64,000 nucleotides of DNA from DATKBT01 sp035546295 (GTDB lineage Bacteria; Acidobacteriota; Thermoanaerobaculia; Multivoradales; Multivoraceae), in NCBI GenBank assembly GCA_035546295.1, contig DATKBT010000131.1, positions 42,988 to 106,987 of the forward strand, written 5' to 3'. The notes beneath the pieces are model-generated. The model had not been told where the DNA came from, searched no databases, and saw only the letters and a program-made list of their open reading frames with translations. Positions within the stretch are counted from its first letter, which is position 1. Each line of letters begins with the position of its first letter. Both the position numbers and the translations under genes were made by a program. Shown here in pieces: positions 37,947-47,611 of this stretch.

Positions 37947-38630
37947 TCAGCGCCGCGCGGCGGCCTCTTCGGTCGCCTCTCGCACCGCGACGTCGTTGAG
38001 GTCGGCGAGAGTCGACGCCAGACCGAGCCGATAGTGCTCGCGAGCCTCCGCTTCGAGCTCGCGCGGCACGACCAGCGGTTCCCCCGCGAGCGCCCGGATG
38101 CGGCAGCCGGGCCGAGGCACCTCCATCTGGTCCCAGGAGCGCAGAGTCCAGGAGCGGCTCGCCACGAACGCCATCGGCACGATCGCGGCTCGCGAGAGCT
38201 GGGAGAGGACGACGACGCCGGGCTTCACCTCGTGTCGGGGCCCGCGAGGGCCATCGGGGAGGAAGGCCACCGACGCCCGCTGCTTCGAGATGACCCGGTG
38301 CAGCGCGCGCAGGGCCTCGCGGCCGCCTCTCGAGCTCGAGCCGCGGACCACCTCGACGTGGAAGCGAGCGGCGATGCGGGCGACCAGCTCGCCGTCGCGC
38401 GAGCGGCTCGCCATCACCGCCAGCGGCCGTTGGCGACTGAGGAAGTGCTTGCGCAGAAAGCGGACGCTGAGGAAGATCTGCTCGTGCCAGTACGCCAGGA
38501 TGAGCGGGCTTCCGGCTTCCTCGAGGCGACCGGCGGACTCGCGGTCGAGATCGACGCGCACGGTCGCGCTCAGGATCCGCACCAGCCAGCCGGCGAGCAG
38601 GGCGGTGGGTACCAGCGGCGGCGGCCTCAC
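37947..38630 (-). CDS. DUF374 lysophospholipid-acyltransferase-like protein
   Basis: A 227-aa protein of the DUF374 family, related to the LPLAT/LpxL acyltransferases. Features are AYWHEQIFLSVRF (a modified HX4D-like catalytic region), RGSSSRGGREAL (ligand-binding Arg/Gly motif) and FLPDGPRGPRHEVKPGVVVL. An N-terminal hydrophobic segment (VPTALLAGWLVRILSATV) fits membrane association. The GTG start at 38630 overlaps the stop of the acyl-AMP ligase gene (GTGA), so the two are coupled. Together they suggest acylation of an envelope lipid with an acyl chain activated by the upstream enzyme. Confidence 0.88.
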   Translation of the reverse strand: MRPPPLVPTALLAGWLVRILSATVRVDLDRESAGRLEEAGSPLILAYWHEQIFLSVRFLRKHFLSRQRPLAVMASRSRDGELVARIAARFHVEVVRGSSSRGGREALRALHRVISKQRASVAFLPDGPRGPRHEVKPGVVVLSQLSRAAIVPMAFVASRSWTLRSWDQMEVPRPGCRIRALAGEPLVVPRELEAEAREHYRLGLASTLADLNDVAVREATEEAAARR

Positions 38631-40354
38631 GAGACCAGCCGCTCGATCGTGCCGCGCAGGTAGGCCTCGCGCACGGCGCCGCGCTGCACCTTGCCGCTCG
38701 AGGTCCGCGGGATGGCGCCCCGCCGCACCAGCACCAGGTCGGCGAGCGGAATCGACAGCGCGCGGCCGATCGTGCTCGCGACCTCCCGCCTGAGCCCTGC
38801 CAGGGCCTCCGGATCGTCGGAGCTGCTCTCGAGCACCAGCACCGCCTGCTCGCCGTTGGCGGCGGGCACCGAGAAGGCCGCCGAGCGCGTCGATCCACCG
38901 CTGCCCGACACCCCGTCGGCGAGCCATTCCAGCTCGTGGGGCATGAGATTCTGCCCCCGCAGGAGCAGGATCTCCTTGGACCGTCCCACCAGGTAGAGCT
39001 CGCCGTCCGAGTCGACGAAGCCGAGGTCACCGGTGTCCACCCACCCGTCGACGAGGGTCGTCGCCGTGGCTTCGGGATCGCGGAAGTAGCCGCTCATCAT
39101 GCCCGGGCCCGAGATCCAGACCTCGCCCACCTCCCCCGCCGGGCGGGCTCGCCCGGTGGCGTCGCGGATCTCGACCGCGGTGTCGCCGATCGGGGTCCCG
39201 TTCGAGACCACCTCGGCCATCGCGGCGCCGCCCGCGGCGAGCAGGGTCTCGGCGCCGGCAGGCGCGGGCCGCGCACGCGGGCCCTCGAGGCGTGGATCGA
39301 TGGTCACCGCCAGCGTCGCCTCGGCGAGGCCGTAGCTGGGACGAAGCTGCGCCGGGCGAAAGCCGTTGAGGGCGAAGGTGCTCAGGAACAGCTCGGCGGT
39401 CTCCGGCCGAACCATCTCGGACCCCGTGATCGCGTCCCGGAACCCCGAGAGGTCGAGCCCGGGCGGAACCCTGCCCGCGGCCCGTTCGCAGCAGAGCTGA
39501 TAGCCGAAGTTGGGCGCGGGGGACATGACGTCGGGCCATGCCGCGGCCCGCTCGAGCCAGATCCACGGGCGCGCGAGGAAGCTGCGCGGGTTGAGCAGCT
39601 CGAGTGGGATTCCGTTGAGCATGGCGTTCAGCAGGCAGCCGACCAGGCCCATGTCGTGGTAGAGGGGGAGCCAGCTCACCAGGGCTCCGGTGCCTCGGCC
39701 CTCGTGCACCTCGACGATCTTGGCGGCGACCGCGATCGGGTTGTGCAGGGCGGCGCCGTGACTGATCTCGACCGCCCGCGGCAGGCCGGTCGACCCCGAG
39801 GTGAGCTGCAGGAAAGCGGTGTCCTCGGGGTCGGCCCGCGGCTCGGGGACCTCACCGCTCTGTGGCGTGCTGCACAGGCGACCGATCTCCAGCAGCTCGG
39901 TGCGCAGCGGCCCGCCGAGCGCCTGCTCCTCGAGGCCGGAGCCGAGCGCCCGCTGCGCCTCCCGCTCCACGGTGTCGGTGCAGACCAGGACGCGCGCCTC
40001 GATTCGCTGGGCGACGCGCAGCGTCTTCTCCACCTGCGCCGCCGGCGATCCGAGCGCGCCCGGCGGCGCGATCGCCACCGGCAGGGCGCGCCCCCAGAGC
40101 GCTCCGAGCCAGGCGTCGAGCCACTCCCAGGAGGTCCCGAGCGAAACCAACACCCGGTCCCCCGGCTCGACGCCGAGCGCCGCATAGCGCCTGGCCATCG
40201 CGCGCGCGGAATCGAGCTGCTCGCGGAACGTGCGCCGCCCCGCCGGCCGCCCCCGGTTGTCGACCAGGTGGATCGCCAGCTCCGGTCGTTCGTCCGCGGT
40301 GCGCCGGAGACCCGCGAACAGGTCTCCGGGCAGGTCGAGGGAGGGGGCGCTCAT
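38627..40354 (-). CDS. Fatty-acyl-AMP ligase (FAAL-like) AMP-dependent synthetase
   Basis: A 575-aa ANL-family enzyme that adenylates a carboxylic acid. Motifs: TAFLQLTSGSTGLPRAVEIS (P-loop), VSWLPLYHDMGLVG (characteristic of FAAL-type ligases), SYGLAEATLAV, WVDTGDLGFVDSDGELYLVG and the C-terminal catalytic Lys region SSGKVQRGAV. The HDMG motif argues for transfer to a carrier protein or stop at acyl-AMP rather than to CoA, but no acyl-carrier domain or gene is adjacent. It is encoded just before the DUF374 acyltransferase with a 4-bp overlap and behind the ABC exporter gene (124-bp gap). Confidence 0.88.
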   Translation of the reverse strand: MSAPSLDLPGDLFAGLRRTADERPELAIHLVDNRGRPAGRRTFREQLDSARAMARRYAALGVEPGDRVLVSLGTSWEWLDAWLGALWGRALPVAIAPPGALGSPAAQVEKTLRVAQRIEARVLVCTDTVEREAQRALGSGLEEQALGGPLRTELLEIGRLCSTPQSGEVPEPRADPEDTAFLQLTSGSTGLPRAVEISHGAALHNPIAVAAKIVEVHEGRGTGALVSWLPLYHDMGLVGCLLNAMLNGIPLELLNPRSFLARPWIWLERAAAWPDVMSPAPNFGYQLCCERAAGRVPPGLDLSGFRDAITGSEMVRPETAELFLSTFALNGFRPAQLRPSYGLAEATLAVTIDPRLEGPRARPAPAGAETLLAAGGAAMAEVVSNGTPIGDTAVEIRDATGRARPAGEVGEVWISGPGMMSGYFRDPEATATTLVDGWVDTGDLGFVDSDGELYLVGRSKEILLLRGQNLMPHELEWLADGVSGSGGSTRSAAFSVPAANGEQAVLVLESSSDDPEALAGLRREVASTIGRALSIPLADLVLVRRGAIPRTSSGKVQRGAVREAYLRGTIERLVS

Positions 40355-40478
40355 GGGAGGCGCGAGGTTAGCGCAAGCACCCAGCGGTCTCAGGGGGCGA
40401 CGCCGATCCGGGATCTACGGCTCAGCGGCGGCCGCCGCCCCAGCGGCGGTCTTTGCCCGAGCGGCGGTCTCCGTCGGT

Positions 40479-42395
40479 TCACGGGAACTGCAGGTCGTAG
40501 AGACGCTTGTAGGCGCCGTCCATCGCCAGCAACTCCTCGTGGTTGCCCTGTTCGACGATCCTGCCCTGGTCGAGCACCAGGATGCGGTCGGCGCGGGTGA
40601 CGGTCGACAGGCGGTGCGCGATGACCAGGGCGGTGCGGCCCTCCATCAGGTTGTAGATCGCGCGCTGGACGAGGACCTCGGACTCGGTGTCGAGGTGCGA
40701 GGTGGCCTCATCGAGGATCAGGATCGGGGCGTTCTTGAGCAGGGCGCGGGCGATCGCCAGGCGCTGCCGCTGGCCGCCCGAGAGCTGGTTGCCCCCCTCG
40801 CCGATCACGGTGTCGTAGCCGTGATCGAGCTCCATCACGAACTCGTCGGCGTAGGCGGCCGCCGCCGCCTCGCGCACCCGCTCGAGCGGCAGCTCCGAGC
40901 GACCGTAGGCGATGTTGTTGCGCGCGGTGTCGTTGAACAGCACCGTATCCTGAGTGACCACGCCGATCAGCGAGCGCAGGTTGTCGAGCGGCAGGGAACG
41001 GATGTCGACGCCGTCGATCGTGATGCGGCCCGCGTCGGGATCGAAGAAGCGCGGGAGCAGGTTGACAACGGTCGACTTGCCGGCGCCGGAGGGGCCGACC
41101 AGCGCCACCACCTCGCCGCTGGTCATCTCGAGCGAGAAGTCGTGGAGCACGGGCTTGCTGCCGTACGCGAAGCTCACGCCTTCGAAGCGGATCGAGTCGG
41201 AGATGCCCGGCAGCGGCGGGCTGGTCGGGGCGTCGACGATCTCGTTCGGCGTCGCCATCAGGTCGCGGACGCGGTGGCCGGCGGCGACCGCCTCCTGGAG
41301 GATGAGGTTGACCTTGTTGAGCTTGCGGATCGGGTCGTACAGCAGCAGCAGGCTGGTGAGGAAGGTCAGGAACAGCTCCGAGCTGATCTGGCCGCGGCGG
41401 ATCATGGTGCCGGCATAGACGAACAGGGCGGCGGCGCCGATCCCGCTGAGCACCTCGACCACCGGCCCCGAGGCGGCCGAGATGAGCTGTGCGCGCAGGT
41501 TGACGCGGAGGTGCCGGGCGGTCGCGCGCCGGAAACGAGCGGCCTCGAACTCCTCCATGCCGAAGGCCTTGACCACGCGGTTGCCGCGCACCCCTTCGGT
41601 GAGCAGGGAGGAGAGGTCGGCCATCCGCTCCTGGCTGCGGTGGCTCGTCTTGCGCATGCCCTTCCCGAAACGCACGATCGGGAAGACGATGAGCGGCATC
41701 GCCACCAGGCAGATCAAAGCGAGCTTGAAGTGGATGGCCATCAGCGCCCCGATGCAGACCAGCACCATCAGGGGCTGCTGGAGCAGGTCGAGCAGCCGGT
41801 TCGATACCGCGTTCTGAAGCTTGGCGACGTCGTTGACCACGCGGCTGTAGAGCTCGCCGCTGGTGTGCTGAGCGTGAAAGCGCATCGACTGCCGGAGGAT
41901 GAACTCGTAGAGGTCGTTGCGCACCGCGGTGGTGATCCCGAAGCCGATGCGCTGAAAGCTGTAGGCCGAGAGGAACGACATCAGGCTGCGCAGGATGAAG
42001 ACGAGGACGAACAGGGTCGGCGCGAAGGTCGTCGGGTTGAGCAACGGCCGTCCCTCGCGGACGCCGAGGTCCTCCTGCAGGTCGCGGTACGACCTCGCCA
42101 TCGCGAGGCGGACGCGGTCGTTGAGGCCTCCGAACCACGCCCGGGCGCGCTCGACGACGCCTTCCGGCGGAGCGGCCGGCGCATCGTCGCCGTTCCGGCT
42201 CGCGGCGACGCTGAACGGGTTCCCGGCGCCCGGCACCTCGTCCGGTGAGGTCAGCAGGACCTCGTTGAAGAGCGGCGGCAGCAGGGCGATCATCGCCGCC
42301 GACATGATGGCGAACAGCAGCAGAGCGACCAGGGCCACCGCCGCCCACCCGGTGTAGCGGCGGAAGTACTGCCAGAAGAAAGCCTTGAGGGACAT
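40479..42395 (-). CDS. MsbA-like ABC exporter (fused permease and ATPase)
   Basis: A 638-aa half-transporter. The N-terminal 330 residues hold six membrane segments, with an unusual hydrophilic insert of about 70 residues between TM1 and TM2 (GNPFSVAASRNGDDAPAAPP onward). The C-terminal nucleotide-binding domain has Walker A GPSGAGKST, Q-loop VVTQDTVLF, signature LSGGQRQRLAIARALL, Walker B ILILDEATSHLD and the H-loop IAHRLST. MsbA-type exporters flip lipid A core or other lipids. ATG at 42395. It lies upstream of the acyl-AMP ligase and acyltransferase genes on the same strand, consistent with lipid export. Confidence 0.93.
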   Translation of the reverse strand: MSLKAFFWQYFRRYTGWAAVALVALLLFAIMSAAMIALLPPLFNEVLLTSPDEVPGAGNPFSVAASRNGDDAPAAPPEGVVERARAWFGGLNDRVRLAMARSYRDLQEDLGVREGRPLLNPTTFAPTLFVLVFILRSLMSFLSAYSFQRIGFGITTAVRNDLYEFILRQSMRFHAQHTSGELYSRVVNDVAKLQNAVSNRLLDLLQQPLMVLVCIGALMAIHFKLALICLVAMPLIVFPIVRFGKGMRKTSHRSQERMADLSSLLTEGVRGNRVVKAFGMEEFEAARFRRATARHLRVNLRAQLISAASGPVVEVLSGIGAAALFVYAGTMIRRGQISSELFLTFLTSLLLLYDPIRKLNKVNLILQEAVAAGHRVRDLMATPNEIVDAPTSPPLPGISDSIRFEGVSFAYGSKPVLHDFSLEMTSGEVVALVGPSGAGKSTVVNLLPRFFDPDAGRITIDGVDIRSLPLDNLRSLIGVVTQDTVLFNDTARNNIAYGRSELPLERVREAAAAAYADEFVMELDHGYDTVIGEGGNQLSGGQRQRLAIARALLKNAPILILDEATSHLDTESEVLVQRAIYNLMEGRTALVIAHRLSTVTRADRILVLDQGRIVEQGNHEELLAMDGAYKRLYDLQFP

Positions 42396-42629
42396 GGATC
42401 GCCCGGTCGTTCGTCGCCGACTACGATAGCGTCTCGCGACCGGCGGTGCGAGGTTGGCAGGGTTTGGCAGTTGCTTCGGTCCACGTGTGAGCAGGCTTCG
42501 CACCGTCCTACCGGGTGAGCTCGGGCGCTCGACGGGGACGCCGGCGAAAGGTGAAGGAAACGAAGGTTCGCAGCTTCTGCTCGAGTGGTCGGGTGTTGAC
42601 GATCCGACTCGGCGTGTCAGGTCACGGCG

Positions 42630-43877
42630 ATGAGACGAGCTGGCAGCAGGGCGCTCTGGATCAAGCTCGCGATCCTCGGGCTTGTGGTCTGGTTCGTCTC
42701 GACCCGCGTTGACCTCGGCGATCGCCTGGTGCTCCGGGAACAGCCGGCCGCGCCGGCGAAGCCCGACGACGGGGGAAGCGAGGCCGCGCTCGAGATCCCG
42801 ATCCGGACCCTTTCCGGCGAGGTGCTGATGCTGGCGACGGGGGAGAGCCTGCCGATCGAGGTGCTCGCGCCGGAGGGACGGCCTTTAGAGATCTGGATCC
42901 TTCAGGAGGGGGAGCGCATCGAGCTCGACCCCGACCTGGTGCGCCACGGCGGCCCCTTCGCGATCCGGCCGGGCCTGATCAGCACGATGCGGTCAATCGA
43001 CCCTCTAGTCCTCCTGTCCGCTGTGCTGGCGTTTGCTCCCGTCCCCCTGTTGGTCGCGGTGCGGTGGTTCCTGCTGCTGCGCGCGGTCGGCGTCACGATC
43101 GGCTGGGCTGCGACGGCGCGTCTGACCTGGATCGGCCTGTTCTTCAACACCGTGCTCCCGGGAGGAGCAGGCGGCGACGTGGTCAAGCTGATCGAGATCG
43201 GCCGCCATTCCGACCGCAGGAGCGAGGCGCTCGGCACGATGATCGCGGATCGCGTCGTCGGGCTGCTCGTCCTGATCGTGCTCGGCGGGGCGGCGATGCT
43301 CCTGCTGCGACAGGACACCGGTGGTCTAGCGGCCGTTGTGTTGGCGGTGGGCGTCGCTCTCGTGCTCGGAGGCGGCATCTACCTCTCGCCGTTCCTGCGT
43401 TCGCGCATCGACGTAGGAGGCCTCCTGGCGCGCCTGCCGCTCGGCGGACAGCTCCGGCGCGTCGACGATGCCTTCGTCGCGCTTCGCGGCGCTCCCGGGG
43501 CTCTCGCGAGCGCCGCCGGGCTCAGCGTGGTGGCCCAACTCGCGAACATGGGCGCCGCTGTGCAGTGCGCTCATGCCCTCGGTCTCGGCGCGGTGAACTT
43601 GCTCGACATGCTGAGGACCGTGCCGGTCGCCCTCGTGGCCAACGCGATCCCGATCAGCCCGGGGGGGTTGGGGCTTCTCGAGGTGGCGTTCCAGGAGCTC
43701 CTCTATCGTCAGGGGCTGAGCTCGCTCGCCCAGGGCTTCATGGTCGGAGTGCTGCTGCGGGTGATCAGCGTCGCCTGGAGCTTGCCCGGCCTGCCGCTGT
43801 GGCTGTTCGCCACGAGGAGAGTCTCCGCCGGTGAGCACGGTGAGGCGGCGCGACCGATGAAGGTGGCTGGCTCGTGA
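42630..43877 (+). CDS. Flippase-like membrane protein (lysylphosphatidylglycerol synthase TM family)
   Basis: A 415-aa polytopic protein of the UPF0104/TIGR00374 family. Family motifs are WIGLFFNTVLPGGAGGDVVK, ALGTMIADRVVGLLVLIVLGG and NAIPISPGGLGLLEVAFQELL. Unusually, a soluble segment of about 80 residues (VLREQPAAPAKPDDGG onward, ending about residue 112) is inserted after the first membrane segment. Relatives include the membrane half of MprF and archaeal AglD-type proteins, linked to lipid or lipid-linked sugar translocation. The next gene starts by GTGA overlap. The 234-bp divergent region upstream shows no strong promoter. Confidence 0.88.
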   Translation: MRRAGSRALWIKLAILGLVVWFVSTRVDLGDRLVLREQPAAPAKPDDGGSEAALEIPIRTLSGEVLMLATGESLPIEVLAPEGRPLEIWILQEGERIELDPDLVRHGGPFAIRPGLISTMRSIDPLVLLSAVLAFAPVPLLVAVRWFLLLRAVGVTIGWAATARLTWIGLFFNTVLPGGAGGDVVKLIEIGRHSDRRSEALGTMIADRVVGLLVLIVLGGAAMLLLRQDTGGLAAVVLAVGVALVLGGGIYLSPFLRSRIDVGGLLARLPLGGQLRRVDDAFVALRGAPGALASAAGLSVVAQLANMGAAVQCAHALGLGAVNLLDMLRTVPVALVANAIPISPGGLGLLEVAFQELLYRQGLSSLAQGFMVGVLLRVISVAWSLPGLPLWLFATRRVSAGEHGEAARPMKVAGS

Positions 43878-45577
43878 GCTCACCAAGTCTCGCCGGCGGC
43901 GGCTCGCCGAAAGGCCACCGCCGGTTCAGTCTGTCTCTGGTGGCGGTCCCCTCGGTCGTTGCGCTCCTCGCGCATCTGGCGCTGGTGTGGTGCTTCGACC
44001 TGTTCCCGACGGTCGATGGGCCGGCTCACGTGCACCTGGTTCATGCCTTCCAGCAAGCGCTCTCTGGGGATGAGTTCTACCGAACGTTCGTCGAGCTGAG
44101 CCGTGGCTTCAAGCCCAACTTGGCCAGCCAACTCATCCTGTTCTCCTTGATGTGGGTAGTGCCGCCGTTGGTTGCGGAGAAGCTCTTCCTCAGCGCCTAC
44201 TTCGCCGGCTTCGCACTCGGCGGGGGCTATGCACTGCGCGCTCTCCATCCGGCCGCTCTATTCCTGCTGCCGCTGCTGATGTTCACTTCCTTCACCTTCC
44301 CACTCGCCTTCGGTTTCTACAACTTCTCCCTGAGCGCCGTCGTCCTCTTCACGTGGTTCGGATATTCCTGGCGGCGCCGGGGAGCCGAATCCGGCGGCCG
44401 CCTTGCTGCCGGACATCTTGTGTTCGCCACCGTGGCTTGCGTCACGCATGTCTTTGCGCTGGCGGCCGGGCTTGCGGTAGTCGCAGGGACGCTCGTCGTG
44501 CACGCTCTCGTGGCCAGGGACGAGGAAGGAGCCCGGCGGTCCTTCGCGCAGACCATCTCCGCACACCTGGTCGCCTGTTGGCGTCCTGTCTGGCCAGTCC
44601 TCGTTGGCAGCGCTCCGGCGCTGATCGCGGCGGGCGCCTTCCTGCTCGATCGGCGGGGCGCCAACAGGATCAGCGGAGATGTCGCCGGAGCGCTGATCGA
44701 GCTCGGCAGGCTCGAGGAGCTCGCTTACGCGTCTTCATTGGTGGCGTACGCTCGCACCGAGCTGGCGGCGAGCTCGGCGTTCGTCGTGCTGCTGCTGGCA
44801 TCCTTCCTGCTGATCCTGCGGTCGGGCGCGACCTGGCGGCGGGCCTTGCCGGTTGCGGCCGCCGGCGGCTTCTTCGTCGTGCTCTACCTGTTCGTGCCGC
44901 CGCTCTTCGTGGTCCGCTGGATGCCGCCGAGGATTCAGCCGCTCGCATACGGCTGGATCGTGTTGTGGCTGGCTGCACTGTTGCCTCCGGGCTCTCCAAG
45001 ACGGCGCTGGCGGTTCGTCGTGCCGTGGTCCGGAGCTGGGCTGGTGGTCTTGGCAACGGTCCTCCGGTGGGGGTCGATTGCTGACGTCAACGCCGTCTAC
45101 CACGAGATCGCATCTGTCGCGCCGGCGGTCGACAAACACAGCACCTTGATCAGCCTTCGCTTGCATCCCCCGGTCCGCGGACGTCCGTATTCGGCGAGGG
45201 TGGATCCGTTGATCCAGGTGGGCAGCAGGATCGCGACGTTGACGAGCTCGATCGACCTCAGGAATTTTCAAGGCCAGTCGATGTCACATCCGATTCGGCT
45301 TCGATCCGGGGTCGGCGCCACCAGGTTGCTCGGCGGCAGCGACGACCTGCTGATTGCAGACGCCCGGCTCAACGCGGTACCTCCCCGCGTGGACTTGGCG
45401 ACGTACGAGCGAGAGACCGGTGTTGACGTCGACTATGTCGTCGTCTGGGGATTTCGGGAGTGGTTCGAGCCTTCGTTACTGTTGGCGCTCGATCGTCAAC
45501 TGGAGGCAGGTTATGAGCTGACGCTTCGCTCCCAACCGCGGGGCCTGGCGACTCTCTATCGGCGTCGCGATCGATGA
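43874..45577 (+). CDS. Polytopic membrane protein, possibly GT-C type glycosyltransferase
   Basis: A 567-aa protein with about ten hydrophobic segments and a C-terminal soluble part of about 150 residues (from about 415). Near the N-terminus, CFDLFPTVDGPAHVHLVHAF places acidic residues in the first periplasmic loop, as in GT-C glycosyltransferases that use polyprenyl-phosphate sugars; the assignment is tentative. The GTG start at 43874 overlaps the flippase gene stop (GTGA), suggesting joint work on a surface glycan. No specific family is recognised. Confidence 0.7.
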   Translation: MSSPSLAGGGSPKGHRRFSLSLVAVPSVVALLAHLALVWCFDLFPTVDGPAHVHLVHAFQQALSGDEFYRTFVELSRGFKPNLASQLILFSLMWVVPPLVAEKLFLSAYFAGFALGGGYALRALHPAALFLLPLLMFTSFTFPLAFGFYNFSLSAVVLFTWFGYSWRRRGAESGGRLAAGHLVFATVACVTHVFALAAGLAVVAGTLVVHALVARDEEGARRSFAQTISAHLVACWRPVWPVLVGSAPALIAAGAFLLDRRGANRISGDVAGALIELGRLEELAYASSLVAYARTELAASSAFVVLLLASFLLILRSGATWRRALPVAAAGGFFVVLYLFVPPLFVVRWMPPRIQPLAYGWIVLWLAALLPPGSPRRRWRFVVPWSGAGLVVLATVLRWGSIADVNAVYHEIASVAPAVDKHSTLISLRLHPPVRGRPYSARVDPLIQVGSRIATLTSSIDLRNFQGQSMSHPIRLRSGVGATRLLGGSDDLLIADARLNAVPPRVDLATYERETGVDVDYVVVWGFREWFEPSLLLALDRQLEAGYELTLRSQPRGLATLYRRRDR

Positions 45578-45892
45578 GCTCGCGGCACGTGCCCAGGAGC
45601 CCGGCGAAGCTCAGCACGTCCGTACGACGAGGACTTCCGCTCCGCCGGCGGCCAAAAAGCCGCTCACTCGACCGCTGCGTCTCCGTAGCAGCCCATGGTG
45701 AAAGTCAGGATGCCCGTATTGCGAGCACCGTGGTTCCAGATGCAAGGAGGAGCGACGGACTCGATGCAGGGACATCGTCGAGGAGCTCCGACGCACCAGA
45801 GGGGCCTGCCCCGCAAGCCGAGGACGACAAGGACCTGCAGTCGGAGACTGGGGACCAAAGCCGACCGAGAGCGTGGCTTGTCCTTCGTGGCT
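45578..45892. other. Intergenic gap with a possible small Cys-containing frame
   Basis: A 315-bp gap between convergent genes. On the minus strand 45664-45858 is a 64-aa frame whose last 28 residues (APPCIWNHGARNTGILTFTM and then GCYGDAAVE) are less Arg-rich than typical shadow frames. It has no convincing ribosome-binding site and I recognise no family. It could be a relic or a small secreted peptide gene. Confidence 0.25.
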
Positions 45893-47479
45893 CTACTTCT
45901 CCTCGTGGTACTCGTCCTCGGTGTTGACTTCCCACAGGTTTGACTTGTCGGTGACGCCGTCGCGGATGTTTTCGACCGCGATCATCGCGGTGAGCATCGA
46001 GTGGTCCTGGTTGTTGTACTTGTGCATGCCATTGCGCCCGACCAGGAACAGGTTCTCGAAGCGGTCGAGGTAGTCGCGGACCACCGGGAAGCGGTCGTAG
46101 GTGCCGAAGTAAGCGGGATAGGTCTTGGGCATACGCAGTACGACGCCGTCTCGGACCGAGTCCGGGTGGAGGACGCCGATCTCGACGAGCTCCCGCTCGC
46201 CGAGCTCGCGTAGCTCGTCGTCGCTCATGCGCCACAGCTCGTCGGTGTCGTAGCAGAAGTATTCGAGCCCGAGCCATACCGTGTGGTGGGGGTCGGCGAC
46301 CATGTAGGGGCTCCAGTTGTTGAAGATCTGGAGCCGGCCGATCTGGACCCCCGGCTCCTGGATGTAGATCCAGGTGTCCGCGACCCGGCCGCTACCTGGC
46401 CGGTGCTCGATCTTGAGTCGGTCGACGAGCAGCCCGACAGTGATGAAGTCGCGGTAGAGCAATCCGTCGGCGACCTCCACCACCTCCTCCGGCGGCTTCC
46501 TGTCGAGCGCGTGGACGAGGTCCGTGACCGCCATGGTCGAGAAGAAGAAGTCGCCTTCGTACGTGAAGGTCTCTCCAGTGTGGGGATCGCGAGCTTCGAC
46601 GGCGAGAACCAGATTGCCGTCAGTCACCAGCCCGGTGACCTCACGGTGGGTGACCACCTCACCGCCCATCGCCTCCACCTTGCGCCGCACCACGTCCCAC
46701 ATCTGGCCCGGCCCGAGCTTGGGGTAAAGGAAACGCTCGATCAGCGATGTCTCGGCGCCCTTTTGCTTGAGGTCGGTGTTCGCCCGCTTGGGGAGCACGC
46801 TCTTGACGAAGTGGAGGATCGCTTTGGCGATCGACAGCCCCTTGATCCGCTGGGCGCCCCACTCGGCGCTGATCTCCGTGCAGCGGACGCCCCAGACCTT
46901 CTCGGTGTAGTCCTTGAAGAAAGTCAGGTAGAGCTCACGCCCGAATCTCCCGACCAGGAACTCCTCGAGGTTCTGGGGATCCCGCTTCGGCAGCACCGCG
47001 CTCCTGAGGTACGAGAGTCCGATCTTGAGCGACGTCCACGGCCCCAGGTTGACCAGGGTTCGGGGACTCAGCGAGATCGGGTAGTCGAAGAAGGTTCCGC
47101 GGTAGAAGATCCGACTCTTCCGTGGCCGCACGAGGAGGACTTCGTCGGTCTGTTCCGGATCCGCTCTCGGGAACTCTCCTTCGAGCATCGCGCTGCGGTT
47201 GTGGTAGGTGATCGCTACGTCGTTTCCGGCCCCCTGCTCGATCGGCAGCATGGACGTCCACCAGTCCATCACGCGGTCCGACTTCGAGAAGAAGCGGTGC
47301 CCGCCGATGTCGATTCGGTTGCCGTGGTGCTCGACCGTGCGCGAGATGCCGCCCATCAGTGCGCTCCTCTCGAGCACGAGCGGCTGGACGTCGGTCTCGA
47401 CCAGCAGCTGGTAGGCGGCGGTCAGGCCGGCCGGGCCGGCGCCGATGATGATTGCTCGGCGAGGGGTCTCGAGAGTCAT
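45893..47479 (-). CDS. FAD-dependent oxidoreductase (UDP-galactopyranose-mutase/amine-oxidase-like)
   Basis: A 528-aa flavoprotein with an N-terminal dinucleotide-binding motif (AIIIGAGPAGLTAAYQLL, GxGxxG), GGISRTVEHHGNRIDIGGHR (substrate-side motif of UGM and protoporphyrinogen-oxidase-like enzymes) and a C-terminal FAD motif (NLFLVGRNGMHKYNNQDHSM). A long middle domain (DYTEKVWGVRCTEISAEWGA) is typical of proteins often annotated as NAD(P)-binding, near polysaccharide genes. It may act in sugar-nucleotide or lipid-linked sugar modification; the reaction is unknown. It lies between membrane glycan genes in opposite orientations. Confidence 0.85.
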   Translation of the reverse strand: MTLETPRRAIIIGAGPAGLTAAYQLLVETDVQPLVLERSALMGGISRTVEHHGNRIDIGGHRFFSKSDRVMDWWTSMLPIEQGAGNDVAITYHNRSAMLEGEFPRADPEQTDEVLLVRPRKSRIFYRGTFFDYPISLSPRTLVNLGPWTSLKIGLSYLRSAVLPKRDPQNLEEFLVGRFGRELYLTFFKDYTEKVWGVRCTEISAEWGAQRIKGLSIAKAILHFVKSVLPKRANTDLKQKGAETSLIERFLYPKLGPGQMWDVVRRKVEAMGGEVVTHREVTGLVTDGNLVLAVEARDPHTGETFTYEGDFFFSTMAVTDLVHALDRKPPEEVVEVADGLLYRDFITVGLLVDRLKIEHRPGSGRVADTWIYIQEPGVQIGRLQIFNNWSPYMVADPHHTVWLGLEYFCYDTDELWRMSDDELRELGERELVEIGVLHPDSVRDGVVLRMPKTYPAYFGTYDRFPVVRDYLDRFENLFLVGRNGMHKYNNQDHSMLTAMIAVENIRDGVTDKSNLWEVNTEDEYHEEK

Positions 47480-47611
47480 GGCGAGAAGTTCGTCGTCCTC
47501 GAGACCGTCGTTCGACGGCGAGGAGAAGGGGCAGGTCGAAGGACTGCTCTCGAACGGGAGGAGTCTAGCCCGGACTCTTCGTGCGCCACGAAGGCTGCGG
47601 ACGACCGACGA

